From Corynebacterium minutissimum (GTDB lineage Bacteria; Actinomycetota; Actinomycetes; Mycobacteriales; Mycobacteriaceae): a stretch of DNA of 64,000 bases. Every line of letters begins with the position of its first letter. The stretch's first letter is position 1. Below are positions 1 through 7,221 of the stretch, in pieces. Under the pieces are notes generated by a model. That model searched no databases, had not been told where the DNA came from, and was given only the letters and a program-made list of their open reading frames with translations. The translations under genes were made by a program, and so were the position numbers. The DNA is taken from positions 62,001 to 126,000 of the forward strand of contig NZ_JSEF01000005.1 of assembly GCF_000805675.1 (NCBI RefSeq). Reading direction: 5' to 3'.

Positions 1-414
1 GTAGGAGAACGCGCCTGACTGTGGGATAACCACATTGACGTCCTTGTCCGCGTAAAAGTCCACCACATTAGAGTTGGCCAGCCAGTCCGTGTCCTGCTCG
101 GCAGAGCCAGCGCCGTTGAGCAGGTAGATGGTGGGGCGGTCCGGGTTCTTCGCTGGAATAACGGCCAGCGGAATAACGCGGCCGTTCATGGACGGCGACG
201 TGGCCTGCAGCTTCAGCAGGCGCGGATCATCCTTGTAGCGGTCGTACCACTTCTGGCCCTCTACCTCGGGAGTAGGCTCCAGGTCCGACACGGTGGACAG
301 TGCGGCATCACCTGCAACCTCCTGCGGCTTTAGGGTGGCAGCACCCGCAACGGGGCTGACCAGCGCGGCTGCGGTGAGCGCGCCGACGGCGAGAAGAGAG
401 CTAAGACGCTTCAT
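1..414 (-). CDS. mycolyltransferase (antigen 85 family), C-terminal part beyond window
   Basis: N-terminal ~138 residues of a secreted trehalose corynomycolyltransferase; the gene runs off the left edge. It begins with a signal peptide (MKRLSSLLAV, hydrophobic stretch, AGA cleavage-like site). The fragment carries the family's conserved PTIYLLNGAGSAEQDTDW stretch and the NVVIPQSGAFSY segment near the break. The catalytic Ser and His lie outside the window. These enzymes move corynomycolic acid between trehalose monomycolate, trehalose dimycolate and arabinogalactan in the cell envelope. It lies 38 bp after the stop of the paralogue at 453-1976 on the same strand, so the two form a tandem duplicate and probably one transcription unit. 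The family call is confident; which Cmt/Cop paralogue it is cannot be told. Confidence 0.9.
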   Translation of the reverse strand, partial: MKRLSSLLAVGALTAAALVSPVAGAATLKPQEVAGDAALSTVSDLEPTPEVEGQKWYDRYKDDPRLLKLQATSPSMNGRVIPLAVIPAKNPDRPTIYLLNGAGSAEQDTDWLANSNVVDFYADKDVNVVIPQSGAFSY

Positions 415-452
415 GGGGATCCTTATTCGACAATTGTTATGGCGAGTTGAGC

Positions 453-1976
453 TTACTGCTCAGTGGCTTCAGGGTCGACCTTCGGGGCTGTATCAGAGTC
501 GACCGGCAAGGAGTCAGCGGGGGCAGCAGGGTCTGCCTCTGCCTTAGCCTTGTCCGTATTCTGCTTATCGGCATCATCCGCCTTGGCGTTAGCGTCCGAC
601 TCAACGTCAGCATTCTCGACGGCATCTGCCTCAGCCTCAGATTCAGTCGCAGCGTCCTTGTCAGCTGGTGCATTCAACGCGCTGTCCGACGTCCCGCCGC
701 TTACCGGCTCCACCGGAAGATCGAAAGCACGGGCAAAGGTAGGCCACGAGGAGTTGATGTCATCGAGCCAGCCCGGCCACGAGTGCGTACCGGTCTCACG
801 GAAGTTGAAGTCCGCGTCGACGCCTTCGCGGTTGAGCTTTGCCCGCAGGTCGTGGGTACACGCGTTCATAGCTGCCTCGATGACGCCACCTTCAATCACC
901 AGAGTCGAGGAAGACTTGAAGGCCTGGGCGGAGCCCAAACGGTCAATCTTGGAAGAACCCATGTCGGTTGCGCCGGCGAGGCCAGAGTTAGCAGAGACAT
1001 AGACCTGGGAATTGCCCATGTTGTTCTTCGTGGCGTTGATGAGGCCATCGTTGTAGCGGTTGTAATCCCCACCCTTCGGGCCCCACATCTGCGTGGTGCT
1101 TCCGCCACCGCGGTTCACGGTGAGCTGCGAGTAGAAATTGGGCAGCGGGGTCGAGGTTGCCGCACAGCCAGAGTAGGAGCCGATGGCGTCGTAGAAATTC
1201 GGGTTGTGCTGAGCCAGCACCAGCGAAGACGTAGCGGACATGGACATGCCGGCGATGCCACGCTTGCCGTTAGCGTTGATGTGCTCCTCCAGCGGTCCCG
1301 GAAGCTCCTTGGTCAGGAAGGTTTCCCACTTCTGCGGGCCTTTAAGGTAGCCGCGGTTTGGTGAGGTAATCCAGTCGGTGTAGTAGGAGAAGGCACCTGC
1401 CTGTGGGATAACGACGTTGACGTTGCGGTCACCGTAGTAGTCATCCAGATCCTGGATTCCATCCTTGTTCGGATCCAGGTCTTGGCCAGCCGTAGACACC
1501 AACCAGTCCATACCCTGTTCGGCGCCACCAGCACCGTTGAGCAAGTAGAGGGTAGGGCGGGAGGAATCGAACGTTCCGTCCGGAGTGACGACAGCCAGCG
1601 GCACCTGGCGGTCCATGGCAGGCGCAGTAGCGTTGAGCGCCTTGACGTTCTGGCGGTAATCGGCGTACTTCAAGATGAAGCCCAACCACTGCTTTTCGTC
1701 TGGAATTTTGTTGATGTTGACGTCCTCAAACTTCACATTCTTTCCGATGGAAGCTTCATACTCCTCGCGGGAAGGAACTGGCTGACCGGCGTCATTTTTG
1801 GGGAGGTACTCCTCAATTTCGCCGTAGACATCGAGTTCAGAAATGGTGGACGGCGTTGCCTCCCCACGAATCTGCTCCGGAGTGACGTCGGATGCGCTGG
1901 CGATAGGGGAGGACACGGCGCCGAGGGCAAGGGCTGAGGCCGCTGCCAGCGTCGTGAGAGAGCGCGCGAACTTCAT
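453..1976 (-). CDS. mycolyltransferase (antigen 85 family) with acidic C-terminal tail
   Basis: 507-residue secreted corynomycolyltransferase. A signal peptide (residues 1-~29, ending SPIASASD) is followed by the alpha/beta hydrolase fold: PTLYLLNGAGGAEQGMDW, then NVVIPQAGAFSYYTDW, then the nucleophile motif GMSMSA (Ser) and the late GTHSWPGW segment carrying the catalytic His. The enzyme esterifies trehalose and arabinogalactan with corynomycolates outside the membrane. After about residue 420 the domain ends and a ~85-residue tail rich in Ala, Asp, Glu and Lys follows, which plain Ag85-type enzymes lack. It is the first gene of a tandem pair with the gene at 1-414. The ATG is the only start that keeps the signal peptide. 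Which Cmt/Cop/MytA-type paralogue it is remains open. Confidence 0.92.
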   Translation of the reverse strand: MKFARSLTTLAAASALALGAVSSPIASASDVTPEQIRGEATPSTISELDVYGEIEEYLPKNDAGQPVPSREEYEASIGKNVKFEDVNINKIPDEKQWLGFILKYADYRQNVKALNATAPAMDRQVPLAVVTPDGTFDSSRPTLYLLNGAGGAEQGMDWLVSTAGQDLDPNKDGIQDLDDYYGDRNVNVVIPQAGAFSYYTDWITSPNRGYLKGPQKWETFLTKELPGPLEEHINANGKRGIAGMSMSATSSLVLAQHNPNFYDAIGSYSGCAATSTPLPNFYSQLTVNRGGGSTTQMWGPKGGDYNRYNDGLINATKNNMGNSQVYVSANSGLAGATDMGSSKIDRLGSAQAFKSSSTLVIEGGVIEAAMNACTHDLRAKLNREGVDADFNFRETGTHSWPGWLDDINSSWPTFARAFDLPVEPVSGGTSDSALNAPADKDAATESEAEADAVENADVESDANAKADDADKQNTDKAKAEADPAAPADSLPVDSDTAPKVDPEATEQ

Positions 1977-2310
1977 AGGGTCTCGCTTTCTAAGTGATGA
2001 GCGGAATGTAGGGCAAGTCTAAAAGATGCTCTGGATATCCCCTTCAACAATCTGCAACTGCGCAGGCAGAAAGGTAAATCCGCACCCTCAAGATGAGGGT
2101 AACGAGTTTAAACTTACCAAGTTATTGAAGTTATTGGTGGTATTGAAGTTAAAACCGTGTCATAATCTTCACGCGCACTGTCACGCGTCATGTAACGCCG
2201 CGGGCGTCTCATTCGCTAGAGGTGCTAGATGCTGTGACTACGTCCGCGGTGCCGCCGCGCTGCGGAACCTAGCCGCATGAGACTCCCTTACGCCAATAGA
2301 AAGCAGAACA
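1977..2310. other. 334-bp intergenic region upstream of mycolyltransferase and small ORF
   Basis: AT-richer spacer between the leftward mycolyltransferase and the rightward 36-residue ORF, so it should hold two divergent promoters. It contains an 11-bp direct repeat TATTGAAGTTA at 2123-2133 and 2141-2151, an 18-bp period that suits a protein-binding site. A CATAAT hexamer lies near 2160. No convincing ORF was found; the open frame across 2026-2280 has no ribosome binding site or family features. Confidence 0.4.
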
Positions 2311-2421
2311 ATGAACTTCTTTGACACCATCCTCGTCACCATCAACCAGGTGCTGGGCCAGTTTGTCCACTCCGGTTCTTCCACGTCCTCGAAGGCCGCA
2401 CTGGACTGGGGCCTCTACTAA
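2311..2421 (+). CDS. 36-residue small protein of unknown function
   Basis: Short ORF starting MNFFDTILVTINQVLG and ending LDWGLY, preceded by an AGAAAG purine stretch about 10 nt before the ATG and followed 19 bp later by a strong intrinsic terminator (2440-2475), so it looks like a complete one-gene transcript. The N-terminal half can form an amphipathic helix; the middle is Ser-rich (SGSSTSS). It sits between mycolyltransferase genes and lpd. Known corynebacterial outer-membrane porins PorA and PorH are peptides of similar size that carry corynomycolate on serine, so a small envelope peptide is an attractive guess, but no motif proves it. Confidence 0.5.
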   Translation: MNFFDTILVTINQVLGQFVHSGSSTSSKAALDWGLY

Positions 2422-2439
2422 GGAGCGCCGCGCAGCGCC

Positions 2440-2475
2440 AGCCCTCACCCATATTTCACGTGGTGAGGGCTTTTC
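2440..2475 (+). terminator. intrinsic terminator after the 36-residue ORF
   Basis: Perfect 10-bp inverted repeat AGCCCTCACC / GGTGAGGGCT with a 12-nt loop followed by a T run; classical Rho-independent form. Confidence 0.88.
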
Positions 2476-2569
2476 CGATCCGACTTTCCCCACGGGTGGG
2501 GTTAAAGCCGACGTAGGGGCTAGGCCCTGCGATACCTCTTGCCCTTCATGACCGCGTCGTCGTTCACGT

Positions 2570-2591
2570 CACCCCACACATCGTGGGGGTG
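2570..2591. other. G/C-rich hairpin just upstream of lpd
   Basis: CACCCCAC pairs with GTGGGGGTG around a short loop, about 40 bp before the lpd start. There is no T run, so it may be a 5' leader structure or operator rather than a terminator. Function unknown. Confidence 0.35.
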
Positions 2592-2629
2592 GTGAGACAT
2601 CAGGCACAAAGTTCCGTATTCTGTAGGGC

Positions 2630-4042
2630 GTGACTAATGAACATTTTGACGTTGTAGTACTCGGCGCGGGCCCCGGCGGCTACGTGTCCGCCATCCGCGC
2701 TGCCCAGCTGGGCAAGAAGGTTGCTGTTATTGAGAAGCAGTACTGGGGCGGTGTCTGCCTCAACGTGGGCTGCATCCCCTCCAAGGCGCTGCTCAAGAAC
2801 GCAGAGGTTGCGCACACCTTTAATCACGAGGCCAAGGCCTTCGGTATCTCCGGCGATGTCTCCTTCGATTTCGGCGTAGCGCACAAGCGCTCCCGTAAGG
2901 TTTCTGAGGGCATCGTCAAGGGCGTGCACTACCTGATGAAGAAGAACAAGATTACGGAGATTAATGGCCTCGGCTCCTTCAAGGACGCTAAGACCATTGA
3001 GATCACCGAAGGTGATGACAAGGGTAAGACCGTTACCTTTGATAACTGCATCATCGCCACGGGTTCCGTCGTTCGCTCCCTCCCGGGCGTGGAAATTGGC
3101 GGCAACATCGTGTCCTTCGAGGAGCAGATTCTTAACGACGACGCTCCGGACTCCATGGTGATTGTCGGCGCTGGTGCCATTGGCATGGAGTTTGCCTACG
3201 TTCTGGCCAACTACGGCGTGGACGTGACCATCGTGGAGTTCATGGACCGCGTTCTACCGAACGAGGACAAGGATGTTTCCAAGGCCATTGCCAAGGAATA
3301 CAAGAAGCTCGGCGTGAAGCTCCTGACGGGCTACAAGACCACCGCAATCAAGGACAACGGCGACAACGTCACCGTTGAGGTGGAGTCCAAGGACGGTTCC
3401 AAGACCGATACCCTCACCGTGGATCGCTGCATGGTCTCCATCGGCTTCGCTCCGCGCACCGAAGGTTTCGGCTTGGAGAACACCGGCGTTGAGCTCACTG
3501 AGCGCGGCGCTATTGCTATCGACGACTACATGCGCACCAACGTTGATGGCATCTACGCCATCGGTGACGTCACCGCGAAGCTGCAGCTCGCCCACGTGGC
3601 TGAGGCGCAGGGCGTTGTCGCTGCCGAAGTTATCGCCGGCGCTGAGACGCAGCTGCTTGGTGATTACATGAACATGCCGCGCGCTACCTTCTGCAACCCG
3701 CAGGTTGCCTCCTTCGGCTACACCGAAGAGCAGGCGCGTGAGAAGTTCGCTGACCGTGACATCAAGGTTGCCACCTTCCCGTTCTCCGCTAACGGTAAGG
3801 CAGCGGGCCTCAACGAGACTGCTGGATTTGTGAAGCTCATTGCCGATGGTGAGTTTGGTGAACTCATTGGCGGCCACATGGTTGGCTCCAACGTGTCTGA
3901 GCTGCTTCCGGAGCTGACCCTGGCGCAGCGCTTCGACCTCACCGCTGAGGAAATCGGACGCAACGTCCACACCCACCCGACTCTCTCTGAGGCCATGAAG
4001 GAAGCTGCCGAGGGCATCGGCGGCCATATGATCAACCTCTAA
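2630..4042 (+). CDS. lpd: dihydrolipoamide dehydrogenase (E3)
   Basis: 470-residue flavoprotein that reoxidises dihydrolipoamide with NAD+ for the pyruvate and 2-oxoglutarate dehydrogenase complexes. Order of motifs: FAD-binding [10 protein letters not shown] at residues 11-20, redox disulfide [13 protein letters not shown] around residue 41, NAD-binding [11 protein letters not shown] in the middle, second FAD motif YAIGDV, and the C-terminal dimer domain with the catalytic [14 protein letters not shown] (His-Glu). Full family length. The start is a GTG (2630); the nearby ATG is out of frame. A hairpin downstream (4133-4180) ends the unit. ramB and sdhCAB follow, the same order as in C. glutamicum. 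Confidence 0.97.
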   Translation: MTNEHFDVVVLGAGPGGYVSAIRAAQLGKKVAVIEKQYWGGVCLNVGCIPSKALLKNAEVAHTFNHEAKAFGISGDVSFDFGVAHKRSRKVSEGIVKGVHYLMKKNKITEINGLGSFKDAKTIEITEGDDKGKTVTFDNCIIATGSVVRSLPGVEIGGNIVSFEEQILNDDAPDSMVIVGAGAIGMEFAYVLANYGVDVTIVEFMDRVLPNEDKDVSKAIAKEYKKLGVKLLTGYKTTAIKDNGDNVTVEVESKDGSKTDTLTVDRCMVSIGFAPRTEGFGLENTGVELTERGAIAIDDYMRTNVDGIYAIGDVTAKLQLAHVAEAQGVVAAEVIAGAETQLLGDYMNMPRATFCNPQVASFGYTEEQAREKFADRDIKVATFPFSANGKAAGLNETAGFVKLIADGEFGELIGGHMVGSNVSELLPELTLAQRFDLTAEEIGRNVHTHPTLSEAMKEAAEGIGGHMINL

Positions 4043-4132
4043 AAGAGCGGTCAATCTTCCGGTCAGCGCGTCTAGCCTGGGCTGAGCCACCCGGCTCAGA
4101 CGAGGCGGCGCTGGCGGGGGTCAGGCAACGCA

Positions 4133-4180
4133 CAAACTCCCCCTCATCCCGATAGGAATCGGAGGTGAGAGGGAGTTTGT
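4133..4180. terminator. bidirectional terminator between lpd and the 32-residue ORF
   Basis: Long inverted repeat whose outer arms are CAAACTCCC-type and GGGAGTTTG with T-rich flanks on both sides; it lies between two converging genes and could stop transcription from either side. Confidence 0.75.
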
Positions 4181-4222
4181 TGTTATGTCGCTGTGGTGCC
4201 GAAGCACCTCAGCGTGTCCTTC

Positions 4223-4321
4223 TTACTTGAAGAGGTTTGCGGACAGGGCAAACGGTGCGCTCACAACGGTGATGACGAGTCCGTAAAGCTGCTTGAACAA
4301 GCTGTTTCCAACGCTGCTCAT
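4223..4321 (-). CDS. 32-residue hydrophobic small protein of unknown function
   Basis: Tiny ORF starting MSSVGNSLFKQLYG and ending SANLFK, with a strong ribosome binding site (AGAAAGGA, 7 nt before the ATG on the minus strand), which is the main support for it being real. Residues ~10-30 form one hydrophobic, possibly membrane-inserting or amphipathic helix; Lys at 10 and at the C-terminus. It is convergent with lpd and separated from it by the terminator at 4133-4180. Serines at positions 2, 3 and 7 and its size recall mycolated corynebacterial envelope peptides, but that is only a guess. No family recognised. Confidence 0.6.
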   Translation of the reverse strand: MSSVGNSLFKQLYGLVITVVSAPFALSANLFK

Positions 4322-4640
4322 AATAAAAATCCTTTCTGGAAGTGTTTAACGGTTCGCAGACCACTATAGACGCTTTACGGTGTCAAGATCGGCGAGGTTT
4401 TACTGTGAAAAGCTTTAAAAACATGTGATCTAGCTGAAATGGGACGAATAGTGATAACGATGTGTGCAGGTCACGCGGATAAGTTGTAGGGATCGCCTGC
4501 CGTTCAGTGTGCGCCATCCAAAAACGGTCAGGTGGAGAGTCCTCCCCAGCCCTTTTTATTCTTCCTGGTTTACGGTGTAAAGTATGACCATTTTAATTCG
4601 GGGTTGGCGCATGGGGATATGCGGAATTACCGCTTCCTAG
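4322..4640. other. 319-bp spacer between ramB and the 32-residue ORF
   Basis: Holds the leader and promoter of the leftward small ORF. It contains the 10-mer TTTACGGTGT twice, at 4374-4383 and 4569-4578; the second copy extends to a perfect palindrome TTTACGGTGTAAA. On the minus strand the first copy gives TTGACACCGTAAAG, overlapping a possible -35 (TTGACA). No further gene seen. Confidence 0.35.
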
Positions 4641-6047
4641 CTAATAGGGGGCAACAGCGGAACGGTGAGCGTCGATAACCAGATCCTTATTGATTGCCGG
4701 GAAGGCGCGCTGGGCACAATTCTGTCGGGGGCAGGTGCGGCAGCCGGCGCCAATCGGGGTGGCAGCGGATAGATCCTCGAGATTGAGCCCCTCGGCATAG
4801 ACGGTGCGATCGGCATGACGGGCTTCGCAGCCCAGGCCAATGGCAAACAGCTTGTTGGTATCGCCAAAGCGGCCTTGCGGGTAACTCACCGTCCGGGAAA
4901 TCCATAGATAGTTACGGCCATCCGGCATCTGTGCCAGCTGACGGGAAATGGTGTTGGGGCGCGAGAAAGACTCATAGACGTTCCACAGGGGGCACGTGCC
5001 GCCGGAGTTGGAAAAGTGTACGCCCGTGGCGGACTGCCGCTTGGACATGTTGCCTGCGCGGTCCACTCGCACGAAGGTAAACGGAATTCCACGCTCGTTG
5101 GGGCGCTGGAGAGTAGAGAGGCGTGAGGCAACAGTTTCGTAACCCACGCCGAATACATTGCACAGGTACTCCACGTCGTAGCCGGACTGCTCCGCTTCAG
5201 TATGGATAAGGCCATATGGCAATAGTGTTGCGGCGGCGAAGTAGTTGGCGATACCGCGCTTGGCTAGGTTGATTGAAGCATCTGAAGTAAACGGTTCTTC
5301 ATCTACGAGGCTGTCAATGAGAGAACTGGCTTCGAGAAAGCCAAGCTCGGCGGCCATGCGGAAAGCGCGTTGGCCCACACTAAGGCGACTAGCCAGACGG
5401 AATGTGCCGGTTTCGCTATCGAAGCGGTGCAGGGTGCCATCCATGCGGTCAGTAGTGATGATCTCTACGCCGTGCTGGGAGGCGAGCCTATCCCCGAGAG
5501 CCTTCTCAATATCGCGAATGTGGAAAGGCGCTACGCCAAGCTCGCTGGCCACACCTTCGGCATGGATGTCCAGCTCGTCCAGGTAATTCTGACGGGCGTA
5601 GAAGAAGTCACGCACTTCGTCGTGAGGCATTGACAGGGCTTGGCTGCCATCTGAGCGGCGTGAATCTGTTGCGAGCGAGAGCTTGTCACGGATATTGCGG
5701 TAGCGCCGGTGGATATCGACGAGCGTGCGAGCAACAGTGGGGTGGTTGTACACCAGCTCGGAGAGTTCCTGAAGTTCGACGGGGGAGGGGCAAATCTCCT
5801 GATCTTGAACGACATCCTGAATCTCTGCGAGTAGCCGCGAGTCATCATCACGAGAGAAGAAGGTGGCGTCGACGCCAAATACTTCAGTGATGCGGAGAAG
5901 AACCGGCACGGTAAGGGGGCGTACATCGTGCTCGATCTGGTTTACATAGCTTGCGGAAAGCCCCAGCGTAGCGGCGAGGGAGGCTTGGCTGAGATCGCGT
6001 TCGCGGCGCAGCTGGCGAAGGCGTGAACCTACGTATGTCTTACTCAT
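4641..6047 (-). CDS. ramB: transcriptional regulator RamB (acetate/carbon metabolism)
   Basis: 468-residue DNA-binding regulator. Residues ~8-62 form an XRE-type helix-turn-helix ([20 protein letters not shown] then [11 protein letters not shown]). The middle matches the IrrE/ImmA-like region of short-chain fatty acyl regulators, and the C-terminus has conserved cysteines ([12 protein letters not shown]). In C. glutamicum RamB represses acetate activation and glyoxylate cycle genes and its own gene. Length and position (between lpd and sdhC) match that protein. A sequence close to the published RamB motif lies 36 bp upstream of the start (6083-6096). The ATG at 6047 is well placed for the HTH. 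Confidence 0.93.
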   Translation of the reverse strand: MSKTYVGSRLRQLRRERDLSQASLAATLGLSASYVNQIEHDVRPLTVPVLLRITEVFGVDATFFSRDDDSRLLAEIQDVVQDQEICPSPVELQELSELVYNHPTVARTLVDIHRRYRNIRDKLSLATDSRRSDGSQALSMPHDEVRDFFYARQNYLDELDIHAEGVASELGVAPFHIRDIEKALGDRLASQHGVEIITTDRMDGTLHRFDSETGTFRLASRLSVGQRAFRMAAELGFLEASSLIDSLVDEEPFTSDASINLAKRGIANYFAAATLLPYGLIHTEAEQSGYDVEYLCNVFGVGYETVASRLSTLQRPNERGIPFTFVRVDRAGNMSKRQSATGVHFSNSGGTCPLWNVYESFSRPNTISRQLAQMPDGRNYLWISRTVSYPQGRFGDTNKLFAIGLGCEARHADRTVYAEGLNLEDLSAATPIGAGCRTCPRQNCAQRAFPAINKDLVIDAHRSAVAPY

Positions 6048-6082
6048 GTGAGCTAGGTTACCTATTGCCTTTCAGTCATAAC

Positions 6083-6096
6083 AATAGTTTTGCAAA
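6083..6096. promoter_or_regulatory. candidate RamB autoregulatory site
   Basis: AATAGTTTTGCAAA resembles the RamB consensus, roughly (A/G)(A/G)AACTTTGCAAA, and lies just upstream of ramB, where autorepression is known in C. glutamicum. Based on motif match only. Confidence 0.45.
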
Positions 6097-6201
6097 TAAT
6101 GTGTGAAGTATTTTAACTCCGCTGCGAAGCGGGGGTATTCACGGGGAGTAAGAGCTTTAGTGCAGGTATGCATCTCATGCGAAAGTTTGACACCTAAAGG
6201 G

Positions 6202-6218
6202 GTGAGTTCGTCACTCAC
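6202..6218. promoter_or_regulatory. perfect palindrome upstream of sdhC
   Basis: GTGAGT-N5-ACTCAC, perfect 6-bp arms. It is followed directly by TCACA-N3-TGTGA (near 6217-6232). Operator-like; the protein is unknown. Confidence 0.4.
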
Positions 6219-6254
6219 ATCACACGCTGTGAGCAAAGTCTCACGGGCGAAATA

Positions 6255-6280
6255 TTTACGCAATGGCAATATTGCGTAAA
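6255..6280. promoter_or_regulatory. perfect 10-bp inverted repeat upstream of sdhC
   Basis: TTTACGCAAT and ATTGCGTAAA, separated by GGCAAT, 171 bp before the sdhC start. Symmetry this perfect without a following T run suggests a dimeric repressor site. Confidence 0.5.
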
Positions 6281-6321
6281 AGGGAGTGATCAAGGTAAAG
6301 CGGCATAACCACATGCGTAAC

Positions 6322-6340
6322 TTAGGTGATCCATACCTCA
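6322..6340. promoter_or_regulatory. DtxR-like iron box upstream of sdhC
   Basis: TTAGGTGATCCATACCTCA matches 14 of 19 positions of the DtxR consensus, including both AGGT/ACCT core half sites with the correct 7-bp spacing. It lies 111 bp before sdhC, which encodes a haem/Fe-S enzyme. Iron control of sdh is established in C. glutamicum through RipA; direct DtxR binding here is inferred. Confidence 0.45.
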
Positions 6341-6450
6341 AGTATTTTCTGCGGGTGGAGCGAGTGTGGGTAGGCGGCGCCATCTGGCGGGGATTTAACT
6401 AGTGGCCAGCGCGAAGTCCTGCGTAAGGTAAGGACGACTATGGAGGTGTC

Positions 6451-7206
6451 ATGTCTGTAAAAAATCCTGACCGTGAAGCCCTCGCTCACGGCCGCATTAC
6501 TAATGAAACGATTCGTCCTAAGCCGGGAATTCCGTCCTGGGCTTTGAAACTGACGATGGCTATTACCGGCCTGTTCTTTGCCCTCTTCGTAGTGGGCCAC
6601 ATGGCTGGAAACCTGAAGCTGTACCTGCCGGCTCATGACGGCGAGGAAGCTCTCGATGCCTACGGTGCATTCCTGCGCAGTATGGGTGATCCGCTTATTC
6701 CGAGCGGCCACCTTCTGTGGATTATCCGCATCGTGCTGCTGGCCTGCGTTATCGCCCACATCTACGGCGCCTTCGCCCTGACGGCTCGCTCCAAGGCAGC
6801 TCGTGGCAAGTTCAAGCGCACCAACCTCATGGGTGGCCTGGACTCCTTCGCCACCAAGACCATGCTGGTTACTGGCGTTGTGCTGCTTCTCTTCATCGTC
6901 TTCCACATCCTGGATCTGACTATGGGTGTGCAGCCGGTGGCCCCGGAGGCTTTCGTCCACGGCGCGGTCAAGGCCAACATGATTGCTACCTTCTCGCGCT
7001 GGCCGGTGACCATCATCTATGTCGTTGCTATGCTCTGCCTCTTCCTGCACCTCACCCACGGTATTCGCCTTGCTGCGTCTGACCTGGGCATCACTGGCGC
7101 TAAGTGGCGCGAGGTCTTTGTCATCCTGGCGTACGTCGTTCCGGCCGTTGTGTGCCTGGCGAACATCGTTATGCCGTTGTCCGTCGCCCTGGGCTGGGTC
7201 AGCTAA
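6451..7206 (+). CDS. sdhC: succinate dehydrogenase cytochrome b subunit
   Basis: 251-residue membrane anchor of succinate:menaquinone oxidoreductase, single large cytochrome b type (no separate SdhD), as in other Actinobacteria. Five transmembrane segments are visible, starting near residue 31 (MAITGLFFALFVVGHMAGN), with histidines for two haems (GHMAGN, HIYG, FHILD, HLTHGIR). A GGAGG ribosome binding site precedes the ATG. First gene of sdhCAB; sdhA follows 15 bp later with its own AAAGGAG site. Confidence 0.97.
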   Translation: MSVKNPDREALAHGRITNETIRPKPGIPSWALKLTMAITGLFFALFVVGHMAGNLKLYLPAHDGEEALDAYGAFLRSMGDPLIPSGHLLWIIRIVLLACVIAHIYGAFALTARSKAARGKFKRTNLMGGLDSFATKTMLVTGVVLLLFIVFHILDLTMGVQPVAPEAFVHGAVKANMIATFSRWPVTIIYVVAMLCLFLHLTHGIRLAASDLGITGAKWREVFVILAYVVPAVVCLANIVMPLSVALGWVS

Positions 7207-7221
7207 AGGAGTTTTGAACCC

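Larger units (their letters stand above)
6048..6450. promoter_or_regulatory. 403-bp ramB-sdhC intergenic control region
   Basis: Divergent promoter region. Beside the separately listed RamB-like site and three inverted repeats, it has G-tracts (CGGGGGT near 6129-6135, AAAGGGGT near 6197-6203) resembling RamA half sites, and several TGTGA/TCACA pentamers around 6210-6245, none with the 6-bp spacing of a canonical GlxR site. sdhCAB in C. glutamicum is under RamA, GlxR and RipA control, so a complex region is expected. No ORF here is credible. Confidence 0.5.

Noticed and set aside
2026-2280. 84-residue frame upstream of the 36-residue ORF
   Set aside because: Runs through promoter-like AT-rich DNA with direct repeats; no start signal and no protein features.
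6202-6245. GlxR (TGTGA-N6-TCACA) sites before sdhC
   Set aside because: TGTGA/TCACA pentamers are present, but none pair with the required 6-bp spacing; the spacings seen are 3, 5 and 8.
6072-6383. 103-residue minus-strand frame in the ramB-sdhC spacer
   Set aside because: No ribosome binding site or family features, and it covers the palindromes and the DtxR-like box of the sdh control region.
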